From Phyllobacterium brassicacearum (lineage in GTDB: Bacteria; Pseudomonadota; Alphaproteobacteria; Rhizobiales; Rhizobiaceae), in NCBI RefSeq assembly GCF_003010955.1, contig NZ_PGGO01000006.1:1-64000 (forward strand): DNA of 64,000 nt, given 5' to 3'. Positions 25,567 to 34,597 of the stretch are shown here, one piece after another. Position numbers and translations under genes: made by a program. Position 1 is the stretch's first letter; each line of letters begins with the position of its first letter. Under the pieces are notes generated by a model, which was not told the DNA's origin, did not search any database, and saw only the letters and a list, made by a program, of their open reading frames with translations.

Positions 25567-25770
25567 ATGTCCGACCAGGATCAGGCTGACATTCGATTGG
25601 CAGTCGCAAGATTGAAACAAGAGCATCTGGATTTTGATGCCGCCATACAAGCAATGATCCAGGTGGGCTGTGACCAGCTTCGCATCCAGCGAATGAAGAA
25701 GAAGAAGCTCATCATCAAGGACAAGCTGATCGAGCTCGAAGACAAGATTACGCCCGACATAATCGCCTGA
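25567..25770 (+). CDS. DUF465 (YdcH-like) small protein, second copy
   Basis: 67 residues: ADIRLAVARLKQEHLDFDAAIQAMIQVGCDQLRIQRMKKKKLIIKDKLIELEDKI. The same helical hairpin as the divergent gene at 25162-25341, but with a lysine-rich turn. It lies 125 bases before purE in the same direction; its co-transcription with purEK is possible. DUF465 pairs next to purE are common in rhizobia. Confidence 0.85.
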   Translation: MSDQDQADIRLAVARLKQEHLDFDAAIQAMIQVGCDQLRIQRMKKKKLIIKDKLIELEDKITPDIIA

Positions 25771-25895
25771 TATCCCAAAGGGGTCACCGTGGCTCCGCAA
25801 GTCAACTTGCGGCGCCTGCGCTTTTCCTTTAGAGCGCTTCGATATGGCTGCAAACGGCTCTATGCCTCCTATCTCGACAGACCACAGGATGCTCA

Positions 25896-26396
25896 ATGGC
25901 AGACAAACGCGCTGACGTCGCAATCATCATGGGAAGCCAGTCTGATTGGGCGACCATGCGCCACGCCGCTGAGACATTGGATAGTCTTGGCATTGCCCAC
26001 GACGATCGTATCGTTTCCGCACACAGAACTCCCGACAGGCTGGTGGACTTTGCCAAAGGCGCGCGCAAGGCGGGCTTCAAGGTTATCATCGCGGGCGCTG
26101 GCGGTGCGGCACATCTGCCGGGCATGGCAGCTTCGATGACGCCACTGCCGGTTTTCGGAGTCCCAGTTGAGTCCAAAGCACTCTCCGGACAGGATTCCCT
26201 TCTCTCCATCGTCCAGATGCCCGCCGGCATCCCTGTCGGCACTCTGGCGATAGGCCGGGCGGGAGCAGTCAACGCAGCCTTGCTGGCTGCGGCTGTTCTC
26301 GCGCTCCATGATGATGCCCTGGCGAAGCGGCTCGACGATTTCCGGCAGGCGCAAAGCGACAAGGTCGCGATGAGACCTTCTGACGAGGCGTCATGA
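25896..26396 (+). CDS. purE: N5-carboxyaminoimidazole ribonucleotide mutase
   Basis: 166 residues. Converts N5-CAIR to CAIR in purine synthesis. [26 protein letters not shown] at the N-terminus holds the phosphate-binding GSxSD, and [10 protein letters not shown] carries the catalytic His. [13 protein letters not shown] is the active-site loop. The class I (bacterial) type is expected because purK follows, overlapping by 4 bases (ATGA). Normal length. Confidence 0.96.
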   Translation: MADKRADVAIIMGSQSDWATMRHAAETLDSLGIAHDDRIVSAHRTPDRLVDFAKGARKAGFKVIIAGAGGAAHLPGMAASMTPLPVFGVPVESKALSGQDSLLSIVQMPAGIPVGTLAIGRAGAVNAALLAAAVLALHDDALAKRLDDFRQAQSDKVAMRPSDEAS

Positions 26397-27469
26397 TGAT
26401 TTCTGCAGGATCGACGATCGGAATTATCGGCGGTGGTCAGCTTGGGCGAATGCTGGCGATGGCGGCGGCGCGTCTCGGCTACAGGACCGTTATCCTCGAA
26501 CCGCAGGGTGACTGCCCCGCAGCCCAGGTGGCGAACGAGCATATCGTCGCTTCCTACGATGATCCGAACGCGCTGGAGCAACTTGCTGAGCTCAGCGATG
26601 TCATCACTTACGAATTCGAGAACGTGCCGGTGGATTCAGCCGAATTCCTCAATGAAAACAAGGCAGTCTTCCCTCCACCCGAGGCTTTGAAGGTCTCCCA
26701 GGATCGGGTTGCTGAGAAGCGCTTTCTCAACAAGGCCGGTATCCAGACTGCACAATGGCGCATCGTCGAAAATGAAGGGGACCTGAAGGCCGCGTTGCTG
26801 GCATTCGACGGCAAGGGTATCCTGAAAACGCGTCGTTTCGGGTATGACGGCAAGGGGCAGATCAAGTTCAGCGGTACAAAAGGTGAGAACGCGAAGTCGG
26901 GCTTTGCCGCAATCGGCAGCGTTCCTTCGATCCTTGAGGCCTTTGTTGATTTCACCCATGAGATTTCGGTAATCGCCGCGCGCGACGCGGCGGGAAACAT
27001 CAAGGTCTACGATATTGCCGAGAATGTTCACAAGGACGGCATTCTGGCGACCTCGACCGTGCCTGTATCAGTTTCCTCGACGATCGCCGGTCTTGCCGCC
27101 GATGCGGCACGCAAATTGCTCGAAGGGCTGAATTATGTCGGCGTCGTTGGCATGGAGTTCTTCGTGCTCGCCAACGGCACATTGCTTGCCAATGAATTTG
27201 CGCCGCGCGTCCACAATTCCGGGCATTGGACCGAGGCTGCCTGTGCGGTATCGCAGTTCGAGCAGCATGTCAGGGCGATTGCTGGCCTGCCGCTCGGCGA
27301 TACCAGGCGACACTCCGATTGCGTCATGGAAAATCTGATCGGCGATGATATCGACAGGGTACCTGAATTGTTGCAGGAAAGCGGTGCCGTCGTGCATCTC
27401 TACGGCAAGACCGAAGCTCGTCCTGGCCGCAAGATGGGGCATGTGACGCGGATCACCAAACGCCACTGA
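26393..27469 (+). CDS. purK: N5-carboxyaminoimidazole ribonucleotide synthase
   Basis: 358 residues of the ATP-grasp superfamily. It joins bicarbonate and AIR at the expense of ATP, making the substrate of Pur[19 protein letters not shown] is the N-terminal AIR-binding Rossmann-like motif. [12 protein letters not shown] is the ATP-grasp phosphate loop, and [34 protein letters not shown] carries the metal ligands. The start overlaps the purE stop, indicating translational coupling. Confidence 0.96.
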   Translation: MMISAGSTIGIIGGGQLGRMLAMAAARLGYRTVILEPQGDCPAAQVANEHIVASYDDPNALEQLAELSDVITYEFENVPVDSAEFLNENKAVFPPPEALKVSQDRVAEKRFLNKAGIQTAQWRIVENEGDLKAALLAFDGKGILKTRRFGYDGKGQIKFSGTKGENAKSGFAAIGSVPSILEAFVDFTHEISVIAARDAAGNIKVYDIAENVHKDGILATSTVPVSVSSTIAGLAADAARKLLEGLNYVGVVGMEFFVLANGTLLANEFAPRVHNSGHWTEAACAVSQFEQHVRAIAGLPLGDTRRHSDCVMENLIGDDIDRVPELLQESGAVVHLYGKTEARPGRKMGHVTRITKRH

Positions 27470-27582
27470 CAGACGGTCGACGATAAATAAATGCGTGATT
27501 TCGCTCGGAATCGCCATATGAATCGTGAGCCGGGTGTTGACAATAGAGGCAATCCTTGGCTATTTCCCCGCAACGTGTTTCC

Positions 27583-27608
27583 GGCGCGCTTTACAGGCGC
27601 GCTTTTTA
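27583..27608 (+). terminator. Possible intrinsic terminator between purK and rpmJ
   Basis: GCGCGC at 27584-27589 and 27597-27602 can pair as a 6-bp stem with a 7-base loop, followed by TTTTTATT. The stem is short, so termination may be partial. Confidence 0.5.
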
Positions 27609-27647
27609 TTGGTGCCCGGTTTCGGGCGTAAAGATACCGGTGCTGAA

Positions 27648-27773
27648 ATGAAGATCAAGAACTCCCTCAAGGCTCTCAAGGGCCGTCATCGTGACAACCA
27701 GCTGGTCCGCCGCAAGGGCCGGATTTACATCATCAACAAGACCGCCCCGCGCTTCAAAGCACGCCAGGGCTGA
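27648..27773 (+). CDS. rpmJ: 50S ribosomal protein L36, zinc-independent type
   Basis: 41 residues: [41 protein letters not shown]. This is the L36 pattern with the four zinc ligands (Cys/His) absent, the form called C-minus or YkgO. Zinc-independent L36 replaces the zinc form when zinc is scarce in species that have both; Rhizobiales often have only this form. No Zur box is visible upstream. The ATG is chosen for family length; the frame extends upstream without homology. Confidence 0.93.
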   Translation: MKIKNSLKALKGRHRDNQLVRRKGRIYIINKTAPRFKARQG

Positions 27774-27835
27774 TCTTTACCGTCTCACGGTTATTTGCAT
27801 TTGACGTTTCGCTGATACGGACTACCATCCGTATC

Positions 27836-28444
27836 ATGCGGAGCGTTTTTGTATTTTCGATCGGGAGTTTGCTGGCGATTTCGCCGGCCTTGGCCATGGC
27901 ACAGGCACAGGAACCGGTGCAGCAGCAGGCCGCACTTCCGAACCAGACATTGGCCGAGAAACGCGCTGCACGGCTAAATGAATTGTTTGACTCGCTCAAA
28001 CGCGAAAGCAATGAGGTCAAGGCGGCGCGCATCGCCTCCCTCATTCAGGGCCAATGGCAGAATTCCGGCAGCGCAACCGTCGATCTGATGATGAGCTGGG
28101 CCGCCAAGGCCATGGAAGACAAGAAATATTCCGTGGCGCTGGATTTTCTCGACCAGGTCGTTGTGATGAAGCCGGACTATGCCGAAGGCTGGAACCGGCG
28201 GGCTACGTTACATTTCATGATGAATGATTACGGACGCTCCATGGCCGACATCCAGCGGACCCTGTCGCTTGAGCCGCGTCACTTCGGGGCCCTTTCGGGG
28301 ATGGCCGCGATCCTGAAGGATACGGGGCGCAAAGAGGCTGCCCTCGAGGCATTCGAGCGGGTGCTGGCGGTTTATCCGATGCTGCGCGCGGCGCAGACGC
28401 AAGCGGGTGAGCTCGCCGACGAACTCACCGGCCAGCGCACGTAG
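27836..28444 (+). CDS. Periplasmic TPR protein
   Basis: 202 residues. An N-terminal signal peptide (about 1-22, LLAISPALAMAQAQ) is followed by a helical region and two or three tetratricopeptide repeats: AKAMEDKKYSVALDFLDQVVVMKPDYAEGWNRRA, FMMNDYGRSMADIQRTLSLEPRHFGALSGMA and GRKEAALEAFERVLAVYP. Probably a protein-protein adaptor in the periplasm. Partner unknown. Convergent with pyk across a 142-base gap. Confidence 0.82.
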   Translation: MRSVFVFSIGSLLAISPALAMAQAQEPVQQQAALPNQTLAEKRAARLNELFDSLKRESNEVKAARIASLIQGQWQNSGSATVDLMMSWAAKAMEDKKYSVALDFLDQVVVMKPDYAEGWNRRATLHFMMNDYGRSMADIQRTLSLEPRHFGALSGMAAILKDTGRKEAALEAFERVLAVYPMLRAAQTQAGELADELTGQRT

Positions 28445-28537
28445 CCACAACCAATTTTCCCGCCTAAGTGGAGAATCCTGTACCGGAATCGCGATTTCCT
28501 GTGCAGGAATCGGTAGTTCTCGTATGAAAACCGGATC

Positions 28538-28568
28538 ATTCCGTTCCATTTGCTTGCCGGAACGGAAT
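28538..28568. terminator. Inverted repeat between the TPR gene and pyk
   Basis: ATTCCGTTCC and GGAACGGAAT are perfect 10-base complements around an 11-base loop, about 20 bases beyond the pyk stop. No T-run follows in either direction, so termination is only probable. The DNA on its left has near-repeats of CCTGTNCNGGAATCG. Confidence 0.45.
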
Positions 28569-28586
28569 TAGCCTGGTCGAAAAGAG

Positions 28587-30023
28587 TTAAATCCCGGTCA
28601 ACCCGTCCGAACCGATATAGGCGATGCGGAGCATGTTGGTCGAACCGGGCGTGCGCAGCGGTACACCGGCCGAGATGATGATGCGGTCACCCGGATTGCC
28701 GAACTCTTCCTGATAGGCGATGTGGCAGGCGCGATCGACCATGTCATCGAGGTCGCTGGCATCTTCCGTTACAACGCAGTGCAATCCCCAGACGAGCGAA
28801 AGCTTGCGTGCCGTTTCGACCACCGGCGACAAGGCGATGATCGGCAGGAGCGGCCGTTCGCGTGCAGCGCGCAGGCCGGTTGTGCCCGAGGCGGTGTAGG
28901 TCACGATGGCCGAAAGGTTGAGCGTTTCGGCGATCTGGCGGGCGGCGAGTGAAATGGCATCGGCGCCGGTCGCGTTGGGTTCAGGGCGCTGGGCATGGAT
29001 AATGCCAGGATAGTTTGGATCGCGCTCGACCTCTTCGGCCACGCGGACCATCGTCGACACCGCCTCGACCGGATATTCACCGGCGGCGGATTCGGCCGAG
29101 AGCATGACCGCATCGGCGCCTTCGAACACGGCTGTCGCGACGTCCGATACTTCGGCGCGGGTCGGGACGGGGGCGGTGATCATCGATTCGAGCATCTGCG
29201 TCGCGACGACTACCGGCTTGCCGGCGCGCCGGCAGGCGCGGATGATCTGCTTCTGGATGCCAGGAACCGATTCCAGCGGCATCTCGACGCCGAGATCGCC
29301 GCGAGCGACCATGAGGGCGTCGGAGAGTTCGATGATTTCATCGAGGCGCGCGACAGCCTGGGGTTTTTCGATCTTCGACAGGAGGGCAACGCGGCCACGC
29401 GAGATCTTGCGCACTTCCGCAAGATCCTCCGGTCGCTGGATAAAGGACAGCGCCACCCAGTCGATCTCCTCCTGCAGGACGGCATCGAGGTCGCGCCGGT
29501 CCTTTTCAGTCAGGGCGCCGACGCCGAGCGTCGTGTCGGGCAGGCTGACGCCCTTCTTGTCGGAAATCTTCGTGCCGGAAACGACGCGGCAGCGGATGGA
29601 CTTGCCGTCGGAGGCTTCGGCGACCAGCGCCAGCTTGCCGTCATCGATCAACAGGCGATGACCGGGCTCGACGGCTTCAAGGATTTCCGGATGCGGCAGG
29701 AATACGCGGTCCTTGTCACCCGGCGTATCGTTGTTGTCGAGCGTGAAGGTCTGGCCCGGAACAAGGTCGACCTTGCCTCCCTCGAATTTGCCCACGCGCA
29801 GCTTCGGCCCCTGCAGATCGGCGAGAATGCCGATAGGCCGGCCGAGGCTCTTTTCGACCGTGCGGATGCGGCGCACGAGCTCGCGCATCAGGTCATGGCT
29901 GGCATGGCTCATATTGATGCGGAACACATCGGCGCCGGCTTCGAACAGCTTGCGGATCATCGCTTCGTCGGAGGAAGCAGGACCCAGGGTGGCTAGAATT
30001 TTGACCTTACGGCGGCGTCTCAT
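28587..30023 (-). CDS. pyk: Pyruvate kinase
   Basis: 478 residues. It converts phosphoenolpyruvate and ADP to pyruvate and ATP. KILATLGPASSDEAMIRKLFEAGADVFRINMSHAS is the N-terminal barrel strand; the active-site signature LLSKIEKPQAVARLDEII contains the essential Lys-x-Glu, and MVARGDLGVEMPLE, VVATQMLESM and DAVMLSAESAAGEYPVEAV follow. The C-terminal domain is complete. Its ATG overlaps the stop of the DUF1036 gene (ATGA), which therefore lies upstream in the same transcript. Confidence 0.96.
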   Translation of the reverse strand: MRRRRKVKILATLGPASSDEAMIRKLFEAGADVFRINMSHASHDLMRELVRRIRTVEKSLGRPIGILADLQGPKLRVGKFEGGKVDLVPGQTFTLDNNDTPGDKDRVFLPHPEILEAVEPGHRLLIDDGKLALVAEASDGKSIRCRVVSGTKISDKKGVSLPDTTLGVGALTEKDRRDLDAVLQEEIDWVALSFIQRPEDLAEVRKISRGRVALLSKIEKPQAVARLDEIIELSDALMVARGDLGVEMPLESVPGIQKQIIRACRRAGKPVVVATQMLESMITAPVPTRAEVSDVATAVFEGADAVMLSAESAAGEYPVEAVSTMVRVAEEVERDPNYPGIIHAQRPEPNATGADAISLAARQIAETLNLSAIVTYTASGTTGLRAARERPLLPIIALSPVVETARKLSLVWGLHCVVTEDASDLDDMVDRACHIAYQEEFGNPGDRIIISAGVPLRTPGSTNMLRIAYIGSDGLTGI

Positions 30024-30649
30024 TGAGGAGGGGTATCCGTTACAATTGGAGATGAGGGAGGAGTTTCTTCCGTCAGCTGGACCATCCAGCTTGTCTGCTC
30101 GCCGGTATCATACTCCTGAAAGCCGGAGCGCTGAAATCCGCGCGCGAAACAGTCGTTGATGCCGGTAATCTTGAACTGGTTTTCAGCCACGCACATGTTG
30201 ACCTTGCCATCCCAGCGGCCGCCGCTTTGCGCGTCTTCGGCATAGAGATAGTAATAGCGCGAGGTCAGCGGCCCGACGACCAGCGTCGTGCAGGACGAGG
30301 GGTTCACATGCCACCAGCCCTCAGTAATCCAGCCGGTCTTCGCCCGGTAGCCGAGCGCGACGCCGACAAGATTTTGCGTGGTGTTGCACACGCGAAAATC
30401 AGCGTGGGCCTTTTCGGGGGCCAAAAAACTGCCCGCTGCAAATATGAATAAAAAAGCCGCCAGAACCTTTCCGCTTTTGTTCGAATTGCGGAAATGCTCC
30501 AGTTTTTTATTGTTACGCAATTCCGGACGGAAAACCGCTTCCCACTTTTCCTGGAATTGCTCTAGAAAGCTGCCCAATCGCGTCCGCTGATGCTGTTCAG
30601 CGCGGAATTCGATGCCCCTGCGCAATATTGCCTCCGTCCGTCTTTGCAT
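30020..30649 (-). CDS. DUF1036 secreted protein with repeat-derived N-terminus
   Basis: The mature part (from about residue 84) matches DUF1036: DFRVCNTTQNLVGVALGYRAKTGWITEGWWHVNPSSCTTLVVGPL, with paired cysteines, ending in a Thr/Pro-rich tail. Before it runs a signal-like segment, KVLAAFLFIFAAGSFLAPEKAHA. The part upstream of that is the reading of intergenic repeat copy C, so the true start is unclear. Candidates are ATG 30649 or TTG 30577; no ATG exists within the normal signal length. Its stop overlaps pyk by 4 bases, which is the usual gene order in Rhizobiales. Confidence 0.75.
   Translation of the reverse strand: MQRRTEAILRRGIEFRAEQHQRTRLGSFLEQFQEKWEAVFRPELRNNKKLEHFRNSNKSGKVLAAFLFIFAAGSFLAPEKAHADFRVCNTTQNLVGVALGYRAKTGWITEGWWHVNPSSCTTLVVGPLTSRYYYLYAEDAQSGGRWDGKVNMCVAENQFKITGINDCFARGFQRSGFQEYDTGEQTSWMVQLTEETPPSSPIVTDTPPQ
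30491..30565 (+). repeat. Degenerate rhizobial intergenic repeat, copy C (inside the DUF1036 frame)
   Basis: AAATGCTCCAGTTTTTTATTGTTACGCAATTCCGGACGGAAAACC...CCTGGAATTGCTCTAG matches copies A and B. Here it falls within the open frame of the DUF1036 gene, supplying codons for about 25 residues (FLEQFQEKWEAVFRPELRN...) just before the signal sequence. Confidence 0.75.
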
Positions 30650-30802
30650 TCCTTTTCGGTAGTTTCACATGCATTGTCAACGCGCTAATCGTTTGAATGC
30701 GAAGTTCCTGCATGAGTGCGACAAAAGAATGATGGTTGCGTTGCAGGCAAAGGCATGGAACACAAAAAACAAGCCCGATTCATCTTGAAAGAGCTTCGTT
30801 GA

Positions 30803-31597
30803 ATGCCATTCTCCCCCTTTCATCTCGTCAATGGCGATCATGCGCGCGGTCTCGTGCTCCTTGCCGACCATGCGCGCCGCGATTTGCCGGAAGAATATGG
30901 CTCGCTCGGGCTGCCATCTGCCGAATTCGAACGGCATATCGCCTATGATATCGGCGTCGAGAAATTGACACGCAAGCTGGCGGCGATGCTCGGTGCTCCG
31001 GCCGTTCTCGGCGGCTTCTCGCGGCTGTTGATCGATCCCAACCGCGGCGAGGACGATCCGACGCTGATCATGCGGCTTTCCGACGGGGCGATTATCCCGG
31101 GCAACAATCCGATGCCGGCCGAAGAGCGCGATAAACGCCTCAATGAATTCTACCGGCCCTACCATGGGGCGGTCGACAAGACCATCGAAGCGGTAACCAA
31201 TGCGAGCGGCAAGGCGCCGCTGGTCATCTCGATCCATTCCTTCACCGCGTTCTGGAAGACCACGCCGCGTCCCTGGCATGCGGGTATTTTGTGGGACAAG
31301 GACCCGCGCGCCGTTGTGCCGCTACTCGCTGGGTTGCGCGCCGACGCTCAGTTGGTTGTCGGGGACAACGAGCCCTATGACGGCGCTCTGCGCAACGACA
31401 CCATGTTCCGCCACTGCATCGTCCCGGGGCTCGCCCATGCGCTGGTCGAGGTAAGGCAGGACCTGATTGCCGAAGAGACCGGGATCGCCCATTGGGCGGA
31501 TCGCCTTGCGCCCATCCTTGAAGCGATCAATGCCGATCCCGATATGCATGAGGCCAGACAGTTCGGCTCCAGAACGGGCCCTATCGGAGGAAAATGA
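30803..31597 (+). CDS. N-formylglutamate amidohydrolase family protein
   Basis: 264 residues of the FGase family of zinc-dependent amidohydrolases. LLADHARRDLPEEYG..LP provides the first His, RHIAYDIG the Glu/Asp region, SRLLIDPNRGEDDPTLI the substrate arginine loop, and PLVISIHSFTAF the second metal His. GDNEPYDG follows. In histidine breakdown this activity releases glutamate and formate, but there are no hut genes here, so another acyl amino acid may be the substrate. The next gene overlaps by 4 bases. Confidence 0.86.
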   Translation: MPFSPFHLVNGDHARGLVLLADHARRDLPEEYGSLGLPSAEFERHIAYDIGVEKLTRKLAAMLGAPAVLGGFSRLLIDPNRGEDDPTLIMRLSDGAIIPGNNPMPAEERDKRLNEFYRPYHGAVDKTIEAVTNASGKAPLVISIHSFTAFWKTTPRPWHAGILWDKDPRAVVPLLAGLRADAQLVVGDNEPYDGALRNDTMFRHCIVPGLAHALVEVRQDLIAEETGIAHWADRLAPILEAINADPDMHEARQFGSRTGPIGGK

Positions 31598-31905
31598 CTG
31601 TGAACGACCTTACCAATGAGCAGCGCACCGCGCTTGAAGCCGCCGCCTTCCGCAGGCTGGTGGAGCATTTGCGAGAACGCAGCGACGTGCAGAACATCGA
31701 CCTGATGAATTTGGCGGGCTTCTGCCGCAACTGCCTGTCGAACTGGTATCGCGAGGCGGCAGAGGGTTCCGGTATAGCGCTCTCAAAGGAAGCATCGCGG
31801 GAAATCATCTATGGCGAGCCCTATGCGGACTGGCAGGCCAAGCATCAGCGCGAAGCCAGCGACGCCCAGAAGGCAGCGTTCGAGGCTAACAAGCCGTCAC
31901 ATTGA
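31594..31905 (+). CDS. DUF1244 family protein
   Basis: 103 residues: AFRRLVEHLRERSDVQNIDLMNLAGFCRNCLSNWYREAA is the highly conserved DUF1244 core with its CxxC (FCRNCL), followed by IIYGEPYADWQAKHQ. All-helical and probably cytoplasmic, with possible metal binding at the cysteines. The ATGA overlap with the FGase gene signals a two-gene operon, a pairing seen across Rhizobiales. Function unknown. Confidence 0.88.
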   Translation: MTVNDLTNEQRTALEAAAFRRLVEHLRERSDVQNIDLMNLAGFCRNCLSNWYREAAEGSGIALSKEASREIIYGEPYADWQAKHQREASDAQKAAFEANKPSH

Positions 31906-32028
31906 GCGTAGTGTTGTTTCGCTAAGACTCTTGTCTTGACTCCTGATGCGCTGGTCAGGCATCGAAACCGTTCGCGCGGCCTATCCGAGTCGCACAACGG
32001 ATTTTTTTGAGAGAGCGGAGTTAAGAGC

Positions 32029-32292
32029 ATGGATGATTTGGCGGCGCAGGGCGGTGTCGAGGGCGTGGCAGCTGCGGAATTGCGGCAGTTCATCGAACGT
32101 ATCGAACGCCTTGAGGAAGAGAAGACCACGCTCCAGGACGACATCAAGGAAGTGATGGCCGAGGCCAAGGGCCGTGGCTACGACACCAAGATCATCCGCA
32201 CAATCGTCCGCCTGCGCAAGAAGGACGCCAACGAGCGCAAGGAAGAGGAAGCGATCCTCGAGCTCTATATGAACGCGCTCGGAATGGTCTGA
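32029..32292 (+). CDS. gapR: GapR-family nucleoid-associated protein (DUF2312)
   Basis: 87 residues. [71 protein letters not shown] is the complete DUF2312/GapR domain. In Caulobacter GapR forms a tetramer that encircles overtwisted DNA ahead of replication and transcription and helps topoisomerases. The basic residues of the second helix ([13 protein letters not shown]) that line the DNA channel are kept. A GGAG core lies upstream of the ATG. Probably a single-gene transcript. Confidence 0.9.
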   Translation: MDDLAAQGGVEGVAAAELRQFIERIERLEEEKTTLQDDIKEVMAEAKGRGYDTKIIRTIVRLRKKDANERKEEEAILELYMNALGMV

Positions 32293-32424
32293 CCAGCGAC
32301 CTCGCACGGCAGGGGGCATTCCGCTGGAGTGCCCTCCCTCAGCCTGACATGACGCGCGACGATTCTTGTCGGCGTAGCATCTCCAATATCGTCGTGGTAG
32401 CATTCGGGATTGAGGGAAACCCGC

Positions 32425-34176
32425 ATGGAACGACGTCTCGTTACCATTATGGCCGCCGATGTGGTTGGTTATTCTGCCCGGATGGAGCTGTCAGAGAGCG
32501 AGACGATCCGGCAGCTTTCCGCGCTGACACAGATGATCGGCGAACAGGTCTCCCGGCATAATGGCAGGGTGTTTTCAAGAGCGGGTGACGGTTTCCTTTC
32601 GGAATTCCCAAGTCCGGTCATGGCCGTCCAGTCCGGGTTTGAAATCCAGCGAATTCTCCTTGCCTCGGACCAGAGCAGTGGCAATCCTTTCCAGCTGCGC
32701 ATCGGAATTCATCTGGCGGATGCCATCGTCGACGGTCAGGATCTGCTCGGCGAGGGGGTCAATATTGCAGCCAGAGTGGAAGGTCTCGGCGAGCCGGGTA
32801 CCGTCCTCATCACCCAGAACGTTTTCGACCAGGTCAAACGCGCGGCCAAGCTTCGCTTCGAGGATTTGGGGGAACGATCCCTCAAGAATATTTCCGAGCC
32901 GATCCGGCTCTACCGCGTTGTCGGCGATCTCGAAAATCACAGCTATATAACGGGCGCTCCATCCCCTCTTCAGGGCAATGGCGGCCGGGACCTCAAACGC
33001 ACAAACCCGCATTCACTGGCGCTTGTGCCGTTCGCCAACCTCAGTGGCGATCCGGAGCAGGAATATTTTTCGGACGGGTTTTCTGAGGACCTGATTACCG
33101 AACTCGCCCGCTTCCATCAGATCTTTCTTATTTCCCGCAATGCGAGCTTTGCCCTCAAAGGGCGCAATCGTGGCTGGCAGCAGATCGGCAAGCAACTTGG
33201 CGTTGCCTATTGCCTGGAAGGCAGTGTGCGCAAACTTGGATCGCGCATACGCATCACGTGCCAGCTGACCGATACCCAGACGGGAGAGCACGTCTGGGCC
33301 GAGAAGTACGATTGCCAACTTGGAGAATTGTACGACGTTCAAGACGAACTTGCGGCCGCCATCGTCTCCATGGTCGCCGGCCGGATCGAACATCAGGGCC
33401 GCGTTGCGGCGAAACGCAAGAAGCCTGCCGACATGCTCGCCCATGACTGCCTGTTGCGGGGGCTGGTGCATCACCGCCTCGGGGGCGTTACGCGTGAGAC
33501 CGCAGAGAAGGCCCTCCACTGGTTCGACCTCGCCATCGAGAAAGATCCTGATTTCGCTCGCGCCTATGCATGGCGCGCCTGCGCGATTGCGACCCTCGCC
33601 GACTGGACCGGAGAGAATGTCTGGGATGAGATGATCGCCAGTTCGCGCCGCGGTCTCGAGCTTGACGACAGCGATGCCGAGTGCCACCGGATCGCTGGTG
33701 CCATTGCCCTCCAGACCAGAAACTACGACCAGGCCGAATACCACTACCGACGTGCGCTCGACCTCAATCCGAATCATGCCTATGTGGTAGGGCGCATGGG
33801 CGAACTCTATAACTTCCTCGGCGATGGTCAGACCGCACTGAAGTATCAGTTGCGGGCAAGGCAGCTGGATCCCTTTCTTCCGGCCTACTGCCGGGAACTG
33901 GAGGCTGTTGCATATTATCTCCTTGGCCAATACGCCGACACCGTCGCCGTCGTCGCGCAATTGTCGCGCGTTACACGAATAGCTGCCGTGTATCGGGTGG
34001 CAGCCTATACCCACCTGGATGATCCGGGCGGGCTGGATAACGCCAAGAACGCCCTTCGGATCATAGACCCCGACTTTACCATCCAGCGATTTGTTGCGAC
34101 GGAGTTCTACAAGGACCCGTGCCTCGTCCAACAGCTCCGTGACGACCTGTGCAAGGCAGGCCTGAAGGCCGAGTGA
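32425..34176 (+). CDS. Class III adenylate/guanylate cyclase with TolB-like and TPR domains
   Basis: 583 residues. The cyclase domain is at about 1-175: TIMAADVVGYSARM with metal Asp12, SRAGDGFLSEFPS with Asp55, and GIHLADAIVDGQDLLGEGVNIAARVEGLGEPG. The middle part (about 195-310) has the TolB/FlgO-like fold seen in rhizobial cyclases (LALVPFANLSGDPEQEYFSDGFSEDLITELAR). TPRs follow to the end (NYDQAEYHYRRALDLNPNHAYVVGRMGELYNFLGDG). No signal or membrane helix. It likely makes cAMP under control of a protein partner bound by the TPRs. The ATG at 32425 has GAGGGAAACC upstream. Confidence 0.87.
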   Translation: MERRLVTIMAADVVGYSARMELSESETIRQLSALTQMIGEQVSRHNGRVFSRAGDGFLSEFPSPVMAVQSGFEIQRILLASDQSSGNPFQLRIGIHLADAIVDGQDLLGEGVNIAARVEGLGEPGTVLITQNVFDQVKRAAKLRFEDLGERSLKNISEPIRLYRVVGDLENHSYITGAPSPLQGNGGRDLKRTNPHSLALVPFANLSGDPEQEYFSDGFSEDLITELARFHQIFLISRNASFALKGRNRGWQQIGKQLGVAYCLEGSVRKLGSRIRITCQLTDTQTGEHVWAEKYDCQLGELYDVQDELAAAIVSMVAGRIEHQGRVAAKRKKPADMLAHDCLLRGLVHHRLGGVTRETAEKALHWFDLAIEKDPDFARAYAWRACAIATLADWTGENVWDEMIASSRRGLELDDSDAECHRIAGAIALQTRNYDQAEYHYRRALDLNPNHAYVVGRMGELYNFLGDGQTALKYQLRARQLDPFLPAYCRELEAVAYYLLGQYADTVAVVAQLSRVTRIAAVYRVAAYTHLDDPGGLDNAKNALRIIDPDFTIQRFVATEFYKDPCLVQQLRDDLCKAGLKAE

Positions 34177-34187
34177 TCGCGCCGAAC

Positions 34188-34493
34188 CTAGAGCTGATCG
34201 TTATAGGGACGTTTGGTCTCGCCAACCATTTTTGCAAGGTGGGAGAATGACCACGGCGTGTCGGCGCCCGAACTGTTCGCAAGCTGCAGCAGGCGGATCG
34301 GGAAGCAAACGGCATCACGATTGGCGGGCGAAAGCTGTTCGACTGCCCGGTCATCGCCGACCGCCACCGCTTCGGCCTTGCGCAGTGCGGTGTCGATCTC
34401 TGCACCGGTCAGCAGTCCTTTCACGACGAGTGACCGGTTGATGGCGGCTATGGCGAGGCAAAGGCCCTCAAGCTGAAGATTGGCAGTGTTCAT
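34188..34493 (-). CDS. Hypothetical protein (101 residues)
   Basis: The N-terminal half is helical (LQLEGLCLAIAAINRSLVVKGLLTGAEIDTALRKAEA), the middle DDRAVEQLSPANRDAVCFPIRLLQLAN and the end basic. GGGGAACGATC stands before the ATG, which supports translation. No signal or membrane segment and no domain I can name; similar proteins seem to occur in other Rhizobiales. Convergent with the cyclase gene, 11 bases apart. Confidence 0.7.
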   Translation of the reverse strand: MNTANLQLEGLCLAIAAINRSLVVKGLLTGAEIDTALRKAEAVAVGDDRAVEQLSPANRDAVCFPIRLLQLANSSGADTPWSFSHLAKMVGETKRPYNDQL

Positions 34494-34597
34494 GATCGTT
34501 CCCCGTGAATGGTGTGGCTAACACACTATCAACGCGGATCGGCGGCAAATGATCCAAAGGAAATTGACGCGGCGCAGTTCCGTGTCATTCTAATCCG

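Noticed and set aside
28995-29996. 333-residue plus-strand frame opposite pyruvate kinase
   Set aside because: It is the complementary shadow of pyk, which has complete family motifs; GC-rich codon use keeps the opposite frame open.
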